From Palsa-883 sp035696165 (GTDB lineage Bacteria; Pseudomonadota; Alphaproteobacteria; Acetobacterales; Acetobacteraceae), in the NCBI GenBank assembly GCA_035696165.1, contig DASRQX010000045.1, positions 1 through 9,123 on the forward strand: a stretch of DNA of 9,123 bases. The letters are read 5' to 3'. A program made the translations under genes and the position numbers. How positions within the stretch are numbered: position 1 is the stretch's first letter; every line of letters starts with the position of its first letter. The notes under the pieces were generated by a model. It was not told the DNA's origin. It saw only the letters and a program-made list of their open reading frames with translations, and did not search any database. This document shows positions 1 through 7,046 of this stretch, piece by piece.

Positions 1-41
1 GTGGCGGTCGGGTGGTCTTGCGGTTGGGTCTCGATACGCAT
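1..41 (-). CDS. N-terminus of an unidentified gene, cut by the window edge
   Basis: An ATG at 41-39 on the minus strand opens a frame that stays open to the window edge (13 codons, MRIETQPQDHPTA). It is preceded by a good Shine-Dalgarno sequence, GAGGGAG, 6 bases upstream of the ATG. The gene points the same way as the sugar-importer operon and lies about 400 bases downstream of its last permease, so it could be a later operon member such as the missing ATPase or a sugar enzyme. The 13 residues do not look like the usual start of a MalK-type ATPase, and no function can be assigned. Two repeat elements separate it from the operon, so it may have its own promoter. Confidence 0.45.
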   Translation of the reverse strand, partial: MRIETQPQDHPTA

Positions 42-120
42 CGGTTGCTCCCTCGTGCTGTGGGACGCATATCGAACCCGATCCAGCGCCTGGCTGCCAC
101 TCCCACCCGCATAGGTTCTT

Positions 121-215
121 GCCTTTGTTGCGACAAAGAAAGTCGTGGATACCGGCCTGCGCCGGCATGACGGGGGTAGCACTGAAGAGTCGATCATTCG
201 GGCGCCTGGTATTAC
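121..215 (-). repeat. Dispersed intergenic repeat, copy A (half element)
   Basis: Positions 141-180 match 7171-7210 in direct orientation at 39 of 40 bases (G at 159 versus T at 7189). Positions 181-215 match the reverse complement of 7047-7080 with only a few differences. The segment 123-138 (CTTTGTTGCGACAAAG) is a perfect hairpin with a 4-base loop, and in copy B the same spot is the centre of a larger palindrome. Copy A therefore has the centre and one arm, while the other arm is missing to its left. A second hairpin, CCGGC/GCCGG, lies at 152-165. It looks like a REP-type palindromic unit. No encoded protein is expected. Confidence 0.8.
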
Positions 216-224
216 ACCGAGGGT

Positions 225-331
225 ACACAGAGTTTCACTGAGAAAAGCAAATGGCGCTACGCGCAAGGCGCTTTGACCGGCACGCCAGCAGCGCGAAGCG
301 CCATTAAAATCTTCTCAGTGAAACTCTGTGT
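225..331. repeat. 107-bp imperfect palindrome with 20-bp perfect outer arms
   Basis: The outer arms 225-244 (ACACAGAGTTTCACTGAGAA) and 312-331 are exact reverse complements. Inside them, 251-264 and 291-304 pair at 13 of 14 bases, leaving a centre of about 26 bases. As RNA this would fold into a long hairpin. It sits about 115 bases past the stop of the MalG-type permease, in the likely read-through path to the gene starting at 41. It may act as a transcript-end stabiliser or partial terminator, or simply be a mobile palindromic repeat. There is no strong T-run on either side, so a classical intrinsic terminator is not shown. Confidence 0.85.
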
Positions 332-421
332 GCGCTTGATTGCTTGCTTGCTGGGCGGCGCCCTGAGACGACGCGCACGGACGGTAATGGTGCGGTCTAG
401 AAACATACCAAGTGAGATCGC

Positions 422-437
422 CCGGCGCCATCGCCGG
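422..437 (-). terminator. Small GC hairpin just after the permease stop
   Basis: CCGGCG (422-427) and CGCCGG (432-437) form a perfect 6-bp stem with a 4-base loop, starting 8 bases after the TGA of the MalG-type permease. No T-run follows on the minus strand, so it is at best a weak or Rho-assisted terminator. In such GC-rich DNA, chance is a fair explanation. Confidence 0.2.
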
Positions 438-444
438 CAGCCGG

Positions 445-1278
445 TCAGCCGCCCTTCACGCCGCCGGCGGTCAGACCGGCCACGATCTCTTTCTGCATCA
501 GCAGCGTCAGGATCAGCACGGGTCCGGTCACCACCAGCGCGGCGGCGGCGAGCGGGCCCCAACTCACCTGCTCGAAGGTGAGAACGTTGTAGACGGCGAC
601 CGGTAGCGTGCGCGTCTCCCGCCCAGCCAGCACGACGCCGAAAATAAAATTGTTCCAACTGAAAATGAACGCCAGGATCGTGGCCACGGTGATACCGGGG
701 CGGGCCAGTGGCAGCGCGACATATCGGAACGCCTGCCAGATGTTTGCGCCGTCGACGAGTGCCGCTTCCTCGATCTCGCCAGGCAGGCCCTCGAAGAAGC
801 CGATCATCACCCAGACCACGATCGGCACCGTCAGCACCAGGTGGGTTATCACGATAGGCGTCAGCGAACCGATCATGCCCAACCATTGGAACAGCAGGAA
901 CAGCGGGATCAGGTAGGACAGGCCAGGGGTCACGCGAGCGATCAGGATCAGCATCGCGGCACGCGTGGCCTTTGCTTTTGCCACGCCGTAGCCGGCCGGC
1001 ACGCCGACCAGCAGCGCCAGCCCGGTGGCGCCGAACGAGACGATGCAGGAGTTGATCGTGTAGCGCAGGAAGTCGTTGTCGGCGAACACCTTGATGAAAT
1101 TGGCGAGTGTCGGCGGGTGCGGGATGAACACCGGCGGGAAGGCCATGTTGTCGACCTCGTTCTTCAGCGACAGCGACAGCATCCACAGGAAGACGAACGC
1201 CGCCGGCGAAACCAGCGCCAGCACCGAAGCATAGAGGCCGAGCTTGCCGGCGAATTTCTTGAGTTTGTGGCGGTTCAT
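445..1278 (-). CDS. Carbohydrate ABC transporter permease, MalG type
   Basis: This is the inner-membrane channel subunit of a sugar or polyol importer, 277 residues, the usual length for MalG-type (CUT1) permeases. Hydrophobic segments lie near residues 12-37, 73-100, 107-133, 141-162, 193-218 and 241-265, fitting six membrane helices. The cytoplasmic EAA loop that docks on the ATPase is clear at residues 170-195: EEAALVDG (G177), then LP at 189-190. The C-terminus (KEIVAGLTAGGVKG, residues 263-276) is the standard end of this family. The ATG at 1278 lies 36 bases after the stop of the MalF-type gene, with only a weak ribosome site, so translation probably depends on the upstream gene. The stop is TGA at 447-445. 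The substrate cannot be told from the permease. Confidence 0.95.
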   Translation of the reverse strand: MNRHKLKKFAGKLGLYASVLALVSPAAFVFLWMLSLSLKNEVDNMAFPPVFIPHPPTLANFIKVFADNDFLRYTINSCIVSFGATGLALLVGVPAGYGVAKAKATRAAMLILIARVTPGLSYLIPLFLLFQWLGMIGSLTPIVITHLVLTVPIVVWVMIGFFEGLPGEIEEAALVDGANIWQAFRYVALPLARPGITVATILAFIFSWNNFIFGVVLAGRETRTLPVAVYNVLTFEQVSWGPLAAAALVVTGPVLILTLLMQKEIVAGLTAGGVKGG

Positions 1279-1314
1279 GGCCGGTGCGTCCGCTGGGTCA
1301 TTGCACCCGCCGGG

Positions 1315-2232
1315 TCATTGCGCATTCTGGCGGACGGCCAGCAGCAGGTAGCTGATCGCCAGAATCAACGCGAAGAACACCACCACGATGGCCGAAGCGT
1401 AGCCTAAGTGGTAGTAGGAGAACGCCTGCTGGTACAGCATGATATTGATCGTCGTGCTGGCATTGCCCGGACCGCCCACGGTGATCACGTAGATCACGTC
1501 GAAGGATTTCAGTGCGTCGATGGTGCGGATCACCATCGCCACGACGATGAACGGCCAGAGCAGCGGCAGCGAGATGTGGCGGAAGGTCTGCCAGAAGCTG
1601 GCACCGTCGATCTTCGCCGCCTCGTACGGGTCGACCGGCAGGCTGGCCAGGCCGCCGAGCACGATCAGCATGACCAGCGGCGTCCATTGCCATGTCTCCA
1701 CCATCACCAGCGTCGGGATCACCGTGTCGGCGCTGTAGGTCCATTGCGATGGCGGCAGGCCGAGCGAGGTCAGGATGTAGTTCAGCACGCCGAGCTGAGG
1801 GTGGAACATCATCGACCAGACCAGCGCGACGGCGACCGGCGTTGCCATCATCGGCAGGATGAAGACGGTGCGCGCCACGCCGCGCAGCGGGAAGCGCTGG
1901 TGGAAACACACCGCCGCGGCGATGCCGAGCACCAGCGGGGCGACCACCGCCAGCACCGAAAAATACAGTGTGCGCAGCAGCGCCCAGCCGAAATCGGGAT
2001 CGGTGAACAGATGGACGTAGTTTGCCAGTCCGACCCAGCTGGTGCCGGCACCTGGCTGCCACTCGTGCAACGACATGAAGACGGTGAACAGCCAGGGGAA
2101 GACGATCACCGCCAGCACCACCGCAGTGCCCGGCGCGGCGAACGCCCAATATCGGCGTGCGTAGTTGCGGCGGCGGCCTGGGACGGACCCGATCGTTCCC
2201 GTGCCGGCGGCCGCGGTCAGTGCTGTGGCCAT
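1315..2232 (-). CDS. Carbohydrate ABC transporter permease, MalF type
   Basis: This is the second inner-membrane channel subunit of the importer, 305 residues, which fits the short MalF-type proteins lacking E. coli MalF's extra periplasmic domain. The N-terminus (1-30) is basic and cytoplasmic (GRRRNYARRYW). The first helix is near 31-53, with others near 87-110, 121-145, 171-195, 224-240 and 277-300. The EAA loop is at residues 203-227: YEAAKIDG (E204, G210), then LP at 222-223. The typical late motif GGPGNASTTINIMLYQQAF spans 253-271, followed by GYASA at 277-281. Its ATG at 2232 follows the TGA of the binding-protein gene by one base and has no clear Shine-Dalgarno sequence, which points to translational coupling. 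It should pair with the MalG-type permease downstream. Confidence 0.95.
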   Translation of the reverse strand: MATALTAAAGTGTIGSVPGRRRNYARRYWAFAAPGTAVVLAVIVFPWLFTVFMSLHEWQPGAGTSWVGLANYVHLFTDPDFGWALLRTLYFSVLAVVAPLVLGIAAAVCFHQRFPLRGVARTVFILPMMATPVAVALVWSMMFHPQLGVLNYILTSLGLPPSQWTYSADTVIPTLVMVETWQWTPLVMLIVLGGLASLPVDPYEAAKIDGASFWQTFRHISLPLLWPFIVVAMVIRTIDALKSFDVIYVITVGGPGNASTTINIMLYQQAFSYYHLGYASAIVVVFFALILAISYLLLAVRQNAQ

Positions 2233-2233
2233 G

Positions 2234-3556
2234 TCAGGCGGCGTTCGACTTGTCGAGCACCGGCTGGAACGCGGCGGTCGCCTTTTTCAGCTCGGTCGCG
2301 GCGTCACCGCCGGCGATCAGGTTGGTCAGCGCGATGCCGATCGTATCGCGGAATTCCGTTACCGGCACGATCTCCGGCAGACCGGGCGCCGAGATTTTCT
2401 GGCTTTGCATCACGGTATCCAGCCATTCCTTGCCGAACTTGTTGGCCTGCACGACGGCAGGATCGGTGTAGACGCTGAGCCGTGCCGGGGTGCCCGAGCC
2501 GGAGCGCAGCACCTCCGCCATGATCGGCTTGCTGGTGGCCCATTGGCAATACAGGTAGGCGGCGCCCTTGGTCTTGCTGGCGGCCGGAATGGCCATCGCG
2601 TCGACGAAGCTGGCCGAATGCTGCGCTTTCGGTCCTTTCGGAACCACGGCGAAGCCCACACTGTCCGCCACCTTCGACGATTTCGGGTCGAGCAGCGGGG
2701 CGGAAAAGCCGACGCCATCGAGCCACATGCCGATCTTGCCCTGCGAGAAGCTGGTCTGGCATTCGTTCCAGTTGAAACCGATGCTGCCCGGCGGTGCACA
2801 GTCATGCATCAGCTTCTGGTAAAGCTCGGCCGCCCACACCGCCTGCGGCGTGTCGGTCAGCAGCGTCTTGCCGTCCGGGGTTACGGTGTACTGGTCCTGG
2901 CCGAGCAGCCAGCTCGTCCACACCGGCACATTGGCGTTCTTCAGGCCGCGGCCGACGAAGCCGTAGGTGCCCTTGTTCTTGTCGGTAAGCTGGCGCGCGA
3001 CGTCGAGCAGGGCGTCCATGCTGGTGGGGAAGGCCAGGCCGCGCTCCTTGAACAACGCCTTGTTGTAATAGACGATCCACAGGTCGGGATTGATCGGCAA
3101 CGAATCCATCCGCCCGTCGGCCTGGGTAGCGGTCGTCACGGCCCCGGCGCCGATATCGGCGAAGTCGTAGTCGGGCGCGGTGAGTTTCGGGTTCGCGAGG
3201 TACGGACGCAGGTCCTCCAGCCACTTCGCGCGGCCGAACAGCCGCTTGGAAACGTGCAGCGAGACCATCAGGACGTCGAAGCTGGGGTGGCCCGAGGCCA
3301 TCTCGAGCGCGACTTTCGGGCGTTGCTGCTGTTCGGGGATCTGCTCCGCCCCGACGCTGATGCCGGTCAGGTCCTCGAATTCCTTCTGCTTGCGTTGCAG
3401 CACGTCGCTGCGCGGGTTCTTGGTGAGACTGACCTCGATGTGCTGGCCGTTGAACTGCTTCCAGTCGAAGGTCGATTGGGCGGCTGCGACGGTGATGATG
3501 GCGGGGGCGGCCAGCAGGCCGGCGGAAGCCTTGAGAATGTCCCGGCGTCGAATCAT
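2234..3556 (-). CDS. Sugar ABC transporter solute-binding protein (family 1), Tat-exported
   Basis: This is a periplasmic receptor that delivers a sugar or polyol to the two permeases, 440 residues, normal for the family. I chose the ATG at 3556 because AGGAGG lies 5 bases upstream. A frame start at 3637 would add 27 poorly conserved residues. Residues 3-9, RRRDILK, fit a twin-arginine export motif. They are followed by a hydrophobic stretch (11-26) and AAA before Q27 as the likely cleavage site, so export is probably by Tat with the protein already folded. Family features include DSLPINPDLWIVYYNKALF at 151-169 and SQGKIGMWLDGVGF at 271-284. It is the first gene of the operon and is likely the most highly expressed. 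The substrate is not identifiable. Confidence 0.95.
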   Translation of the reverse strand: MIRRRDILKASAGLLAAPAIITVAAAQSTFDWKQFNGQHIEVSLTKNPRSDVLQRKQKEFEDLTGISVGAEQIPEQQQRPKVALEMASGHPSFDVLMVSLHVSKRLFGRAKWLEDLRPYLANPKLTAPDYDFADIGAGAVTTATQADGRMDSLPINPDLWIVYYNKALFKERGLAFPTSMDALLDVARQLTDKNKGTYGFVGRGLKNANVPVWTSWLLGQDQYTVTPDGKTLLTDTPQAVWAAELYQKLMHDCAPPGSIGFNWNECQTSFSQGKIGMWLDGVGFSAPLLDPKSSKVADSVGFAVVPKGPKAQHSASFVDAMAIPAASKTKGAAYLYCQWATSKPIMAEVLRSGSGTPARLSVYTDPAVVQANKFGKEWLDTVMQSQKISAPGLPEIVPVTEFRDTIGIALTNLIAGGDAATELKKATAAFQPVLDKSNAA

Positions 3557-3561
3557 AATTT

Positions 3562-3567
3562 CCTCCT
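3562..3567 (-). promoter_or_regulatory. Ribosome binding site that sets the binding-protein start
   Basis: On the minus strand AGGAGG ends 5 bases before the ATG at 3556. It is the best Shine-Dalgarno match in the operon, and it decides the start in favour of the short form carrying the Tat signal at its very N-terminus. Confidence 0.85.
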
Positions 3568-3630
3568 GATCCTGGCCTTGTCGGAGGTGCGGTGCTGACT
3601 TGCCCGCAGCCGATGGCTGTTCGATCGCTT

Positions 3631-3657
3631 CTTGCATGCTGACATGTCACAGGCAAG
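3631..3657. promoter_or_regulatory. Candidate operator upstream of the importer operon
   Basis: TGACATGTCA at 3640-3649 is a perfect 10-bp palindrome. It is flanked almost symmetrically by CTTGC (3631-3635) and GCAAG (3653-3657), giving a 27-base dyad about 75-100 bases upstream of the binding-protein ATG. That position suits a repressor or activator site for a sugar operon. It does not match the LacI-family consensus that I know. No regulator gene is in the window, so this is inference from symmetry and position only. Confidence 0.35.
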
Positions 3658-3760
3658 ATCGGCCGCCAGGAAACTCACCTGGCCTGGTCGTGGCAGTCTC
3701 CGCCGTGTTGCATACGTCCGGGCGGTGCTGATTGAGGCGGGGAGAATCCAGACCCACGGA

Positions 3761-3882
3761 CACCTCGCCCTCACTTCGCGGGTCGAGGCGCGGAGCGACG
3801 AGGGTGAGGGTGGTGCCGTGAGCAAGGCCCTCACCCTCGTCGCTCCACGCCTCGACCTCTCCCGCGAAGAGCGGGCGAGGTG
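3761..3882. repeat. 122-bp BIME/REP-like palindromic repeat
   Basis: Arms 3781-3810 and 3828-3857 pair at 29 of 30 bases around a 17-base loop. Outside a 4-base insertion (TCTC), 3761-3780 and about 3862-3882 pair again (CCTCGCC... with GGCGAGG). A 14-base piece of the same arm (GCGACGAGGGTGAG, 3795-3808) recurs at 8338-8351. The element looks like the widespread intergenic palindromes of GC-rich proteobacteria rather than a gene. It ends 75 bases before the DUF2254 start. As RNA it would form a very stable stem between the divergent units. Confidence 0.85.
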
Positions 3883-3957
3883 GAGTATAGGCGCCCTCCG
3901 GATTCGGTTTCCCAGCCGGGACCAACCGGCTACTCAGGGAGGCGAAGGGGATCCCGC

Positions 3958-5409
3958 GTGTTGAAACAACTGCCGTTGCGCCTGCGATCGGCCGCCTATG
4001 CGCTGCGCGGCGGCTTCTTGGTCCGCCCGCTGGTGATCGCCGTCGTGCTCGGCCTGTGCGGCGCCGTGCTGTCGTCGATCGAGGAGGCCAACCCGCTGGC
4101 GGCTGCGTGGGTTCCCGTCACGCTGTTCCCCTCGCATGACGACCCGCAGGTCGCCCAGACGATCCTCAGCGTCATCGCCACCTCGATCATGACGGTGGTG
4201 TCGATCGTCTTCGCCATCCTGCTGATGACGCTGACGCTCGCCTCGATGCAGTTCTCGCCACGCATACTGATCAGTTTCGTGCGCGACGGCGGCACGCAAT
4301 GGACGCTCGGCATTTTCCTCGGCACCTTCTGCTATTGCGTGGCCGCGCTGCCGGCCGCGCGCTCGATGCCGCACCCGTTCGCGCCGGTGACGACGGTCTG
4401 CGGTGCCATGCTGCTGGCGCTGATGTGCGTCGGGTGGCTGCTGTATTTCATCCACCACATCTCGCAGGCGATCAGTGTCAACCACATCGTCGATCGCATC
4501 GCGCGGGAGACGGAGTTGGTGATCGATGAGTTGATGCCGCATCCGATCGCACGCCACGGTCGGCAGGAGCCACCGCCGTTCTTGGCGGAGGAGCCGGAAT
4601 TCCCGGTGCTGAACGAGGTGTCCGGCTATATCCGCTTCATCGACACCAGGCGGCTGGTGAGCTTCGCCCGGACACACCGCCTGCGGGTGCGCGTCACCCG
4701 TTCGGTCGGCCATTTCGTGCCGGCGGGTGTGCCGCTGCTGATGCTGTCGCGGCGCAGCCTGTTGGACCGCGACCACGCCGTGGAGCTGACCGGGGCGTTC
4801 GACATCGGGCCGATGCGCACGCTGCAGCAGGATGTCGAGTTCGGTGTCATCCAGATCGTCGACATCGCGCTGCGCGCCATATCGCCGGCGGTCAATGACC
4901 CCAGCACGGCGATCAGTTGCATCGACCAGCTTAGCCGCATCCTGATCCGTTGGCTCGGCCGCGCCCGGCCGGAATCGTTGCTGTATCAGCCGCCACATGT
5001 GCTGCGCGTGGTGCTGCTGTGGATCGACCTTGATGGATTGCTGAACACGGCGATCGAGCAGATCCGCGCGTATGCCACGACCGACGCCGCGGTCAGCCTG
5101 CGGCTGCTGCGGCTGCTGCAGGATGTCGCCGTCACGGTCGAGGGTGCTGCGCTGCGCCAGCGTATCGTCGAGCGCGGCAGGCGCGTGGTCGAAGGCTGCC
5201 GGGGCCAGCTGCCGCCCGATGATTTTGCGCGTTTGGAGCAACGCCAGTCGGTGCTCGAAGGGATTGGTGGCAACGCGGGTGCGGCCGAGTTGGCACGTCG
5301 CCATCATGCGGCGAGCGTCGACCATATCCAGGTGCACGACCGTCCCGCCAACCCAGCGCTCGATATCAGGTCCCGAAGTGATGGAAGGGTCATCACTTCG
5401 GACAAGTGA
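3958..5409 (+). CDS. DUF2254 family membrane protein
   Basis: The product has 483 residues from GTG at 3958, chosen because AAGGGG lies 7 bases upstream; a GTG at 3880 would sit at the edge of the repeat palindrome. The protein matches DUF2254 (predicted membrane protein). Hydrophobic segments lie near residues 21-40, 67-95, 117-135 and 143-168, followed by a soluble part. Family signatures are TLTLASMQFSPRIL at 91-104 and AISPAVNDPSTAISC at 307-321, preceded by the conserved DVEFGVIQIVDIALR (292-306). The function of the family is not established; a role in the inner membrane is all the sequence supports. The last 12 codons overlap a terminator-like hairpin. Next is a co-oriented glycosyltransferase, 65 bases downstream. 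Confidence 0.93.
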   Translation: MLKQLPLRLRSAAYALRGGFLVRPLVIAVVLGLCGAVLSSIEEANPLAAAWVPVTLFPSHDDPQVAQTILSVIATSIMTVVSIVFAILLMTLTLASMQFSPRILISFVRDGGTQWTLGIFLGTFCYCVAALPAARSMPHPFAPVTTVCGAMLLALMCVGWLLYFIHHISQAISVNHIVDRIARETELVIDELMPHPIARHGRQEPPPFLAEEPEFPVLNEVSGYIRFIDTRRLVSFARTHRLRVRVTRSVGHFVPAGVPLLMLSRRSLLDRDHAVELTGAFDIGPMRTLQQDVEFGVIQIVDIALRAISPAVNDPSTAISCIDQLSRILIRWLGRARPESLLYQPPHVLRVVLLWIDLDGLLNTAIEQIRAYATTDAAVSLRLLRLLQDVAVTVEGAALRQRIVERGRRVVEGCRGQLPPDDFARLEQRQSVLEGIGGNAGAAELARRHHAASVDHIQVHDRPANPALDIRSRSDGRVITSDK

Positions 5410-5413
5410 TTTT
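5373..5413 (+). terminator. Intrinsic terminator-like hairpin overlapping the DUF2254 stop
   Basis: CCGAAGTGATG (5373-5383) and CATCACTTCGG (5391-5401) form a perfect 11-bp stem with a 7-base loop. A short T-run (TTTT, 5410-5413) follows 8 bases after the stem. The stem lies inside the coding sequence and the stop codon TGA (5407-5409) sits between stem and T-run. The T-run is short and set back, so termination may be partial. An operator for the following gene is an alternative reading. Confidence 0.55.
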
Positions 5414-5474
5414 AGTATCAAACGGAAGCAGTGAACTCAGCCCATGCCGGACATCTGCAGGAGACTGTCGATAC

Positions 5475-7016
5475 ATGAACGTTGAAGCACCAGGGCGCAA
5501 TGCAATTGCGGCGCCGTCGAAAACCATCGATGCCGAAACGGTATGGGAGCCGGGCCGGCCGACCATCGTCGCAGTGCTGGCGGCCTTCGTGACGATATGG
5601 GCGGTCTATCTGACGATCACCGAGGCGCCCGGCGCAATTAAGCACGACATGGCGGAGGCATACGCCTGGGGACGGGAATTCCAACTTGGCTACAACCAGC
5701 ACCCGCCGTTCTGGGCCTGGATGTGCGGCCTGTGGTTTCTCGTGTTTCCGCGCACCGGATGGGCCTTCGCGCTGCTGAGCAGCGTGAACGCGGGCATCGG
5801 CTTGTGGGGCGCGTGGAGGCTGATCGGCGACTTCGCCGGCGGCCGCAAGCGCATGGCGGCCTGGCTGCTGCTGCTGCTCACGCCGCTTTATACGTTCTAT
5901 GCCTATAAGTACAACGCCAACACCATATTTCTGTCGATTTGGCCCTGGACTCAGCACTACTTCATGAAATCGGTGCGGGATCGGAAGTTCGCGGACGCCA
6001 TGGGCCTTGGCATATGTGTCGGTCTTGCCTTGATGTCCAAGTATTATGCGACGATCCTGGTCGCGACCTGCCTGCTGGCCACTCTGCAGCATCCCGCGCG
6101 GTGGAAATACCTTGCGTCGGCGTCGCCCTATATCTCCTCGGCCGTGGCGGCGCTGATCTGCGCGCCGCACGTTGCGTGGCTGCTGACCAATCGGGCGCCT
6201 CCGCTGCGCTATCTCGCCAACATTTCCGGCGAGCCGTGGGGTGGCGTGACCGTTCTTGCGGTGAAAACCCTGATCGGCGCACTGGGCATGAATCTCGGGG
6301 TCTTCCTGGTTGTCGGGCTGGTTGCCTGGATATCGCGGAGCGACGGGTCCGCGACGTTCAGCCGCGACGCGCGCAGCCCGCAGCTTCGCGTGCTTGCAAC
6401 GCTTGCCCTGGCGCCGCTGTTTCTGACGATGGCGGGCGCCCTGGCGCTGCGCACGCGGAGCATGCCGGAAATGACGATCGGAACCTTCGCGCTGTTGCCG
6501 CTGCTGACGATTGAACTCGCCGCCCTGCGGGATATCGATCGGCTCTATCGGATCGCCTTCCGGCTGGCCGGAGTGCTGACCCTTGGGGCACTTGCGCTGT
6601 CGCCGGCGATCGCGGCGGCGCGCACGTATTTGTCATCCACGGCGATGAAGGTCGCACCGCTGCAGGAAGTGGCAACCGCGGCGACCCGGCTTTGGCACAA
6701 GCACACGTCTTTGCCGCTCGCCTATGTCGGGGGCAGCGATTGGTATGAGAATGCGATCGCTTTCTACAGTACGGATCGGCCGCACGTGTTCCTGCACTTC
6801 GATTATTCCCGCAATGCCTGGGTTACGCCGGAGGCTCTGGCGAAACATGGGTTGCTTTCGGTGTGCGTCAGCGATGACCGTGTCTGCCTGGCCGAGACAG
6901 CGCCCTTCGTAACGCCGGACACGACGCGGACCGAGGTAACGTTGGCCCATCGGTTTTGGGGACATGTTGCCGCGCCGATGCATTACGTGGTGACGATCAT
7001 TCCACCACGCGTCTGA
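5475..7016 (+). CDS. Family 39 membrane glycosyltransferase (GT-C fold)
   Basis: The product has 513 residues from ATG at 5475, with AGGAG 11 bases upstream. A GTG at 5406 would overlap the previous stop (GTGA) but adds 23 residues without family character. The protein resembles GT39/PMT-like enzymes, which move a sugar from a lipid-phosphate carrier to a periplasmic acceptor such as lipid A, glycan or protein. After a short cytoplasmic N-terminus comes a helix (about 30-50), then the first periplasmic loop with D58 and E61 in HDMAEAYAWG and the motif GYNQHPPFWAW (72-82), typical of the catalytic and substrate region. Further helices lie near 95-115, 127-145, 175-205, 216-236, 257-286, 307-325, 336-352 and 362-382. 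A soluble tail follows (about 385-513) with a cysteine pair C464/C471. The acceptor cannot be named. Confidence 0.88.
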   Translation: MNVEAPGRNAIAAPSKTIDAETVWEPGRPTIVAVLAAFVTIWAVYLTITEAPGAIKHDMAEAYAWGREFQLGYNQHPPFWAWMCGLWFLVFPRTGWAFALLSSVNAGIGLWGAWRLIGDFAGGRKRMAAWLLLLLTPLYTFYAYKYNANTIFLSIWPWTQHYFMKSVRDRKFADAMGLGICVGLALMSKYYATILVATCLLATLQHPARWKYLASASPYISSAVAALICAPHVAWLLTNRAPPLRYLANISGEPWGGVTVLAVKTLIGALGMNLGVFLVVGLVAWISRSDGSATFSRDARSPQLRVLATLALAPLFLTMAGALALRTRSMPEMTIGTFALLPLLTIELAALRDIDRLYRIAFRLAGVLTLGALALSPAIAAARTYLSSTAMKVAPLQEVATAATRLWHKHTSLPLAYVGGSDWYENAIAFYSTDRPHVFLHFDYSRNAWVTPEALAKHGLLSVCVSDDRVCLAETAPFVTPDTTRTEVTLAHRFWGHVAAPMHYVVTIIPPRV

Positions 7017-7046
7017 TCCCGGTTGGCGTTCGCTTGGGGGCGTGAC

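Larger units (their letters stand above)
42..444. other. Gene-free stretch between the MalG-type permease and the next gene
   Basis: I see no credible coding region here. It holds a dispersed-repeat copy (121-215), a 107-bp palindrome (225-331) and a small hairpin just after the permease stop (422-437). Positions 42-120 and 332-421 show no recognisable element apart from the Shine-Dalgarno sequence of the leftmost gene and a trivial run of three TTGC units at 340-351. Open frames crossing this area are short or overlap real genes in the wrong frame. Confidence 0.7.
3557..3957. other. Divergent intergenic region between the importer operon and the DUF2254 gene
   Basis: This 401-base gap must hold the promoter of the importer operon (leftward) and probably that of the DUF2254 gene (rightward). 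It contains the strong ribosome site of the binding-protein gene (3562-3567), a dyad at 3631-3657, a large repeat palindrome at 3761-3882 and a 6-bp hairpin at 3914-3931 (AGCCGG/CCGGCT) in the likely leader of the DUF2254 gene. I could not pick a convincing -35/-10 pair for either direction. Short frames across the palindrome are not credible genes. Confidence 0.6.

Noticed and set aside
121..331. CRISPR array
   Set aside because: The repeats are palindromic elements of different types without regular spacing or unique spacers.
340..351. Three tandem TTGC units, possible phase-variation repeat
   Set aside because: Only three units and not in a coding or promoter position.
257..1186. 309-codon minus-strand open frame over the MalG-type permease
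   Set aside because: Low-complexity Arg/Gly/Ala protein in another frame of a clear permease gene; a GC-rich shadow.
2165..3598. 477-codon plus-strand open frame opposite the binding-protein gene
   Set aside because: Antisense to a gene with recognised motifs, a Tat signal and a strong ribosome site; composition is that of a shadow frame.
3632..3964. Short open frames on both strands across the 3761-3882 palindrome
   Set aside because: They owe their length to the palindrome, lack good ribosome sites and resemble no protein family I know.
3934..5421. 495-codon minus-strand open frame opposite the DUF2254 gene
   Set aside because: Rich in Arg, His, Gln and Asp as expected for the reverse of a membrane-protein gene; no family resemblance.
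5443..5484. 14-codon upstream open frame (MPDICRRLSIHER) overlapping the glycosyltransferase start
   Set aside because: No ribosome site in front of it and no amino-acid bias of an attenuator; probably chance.
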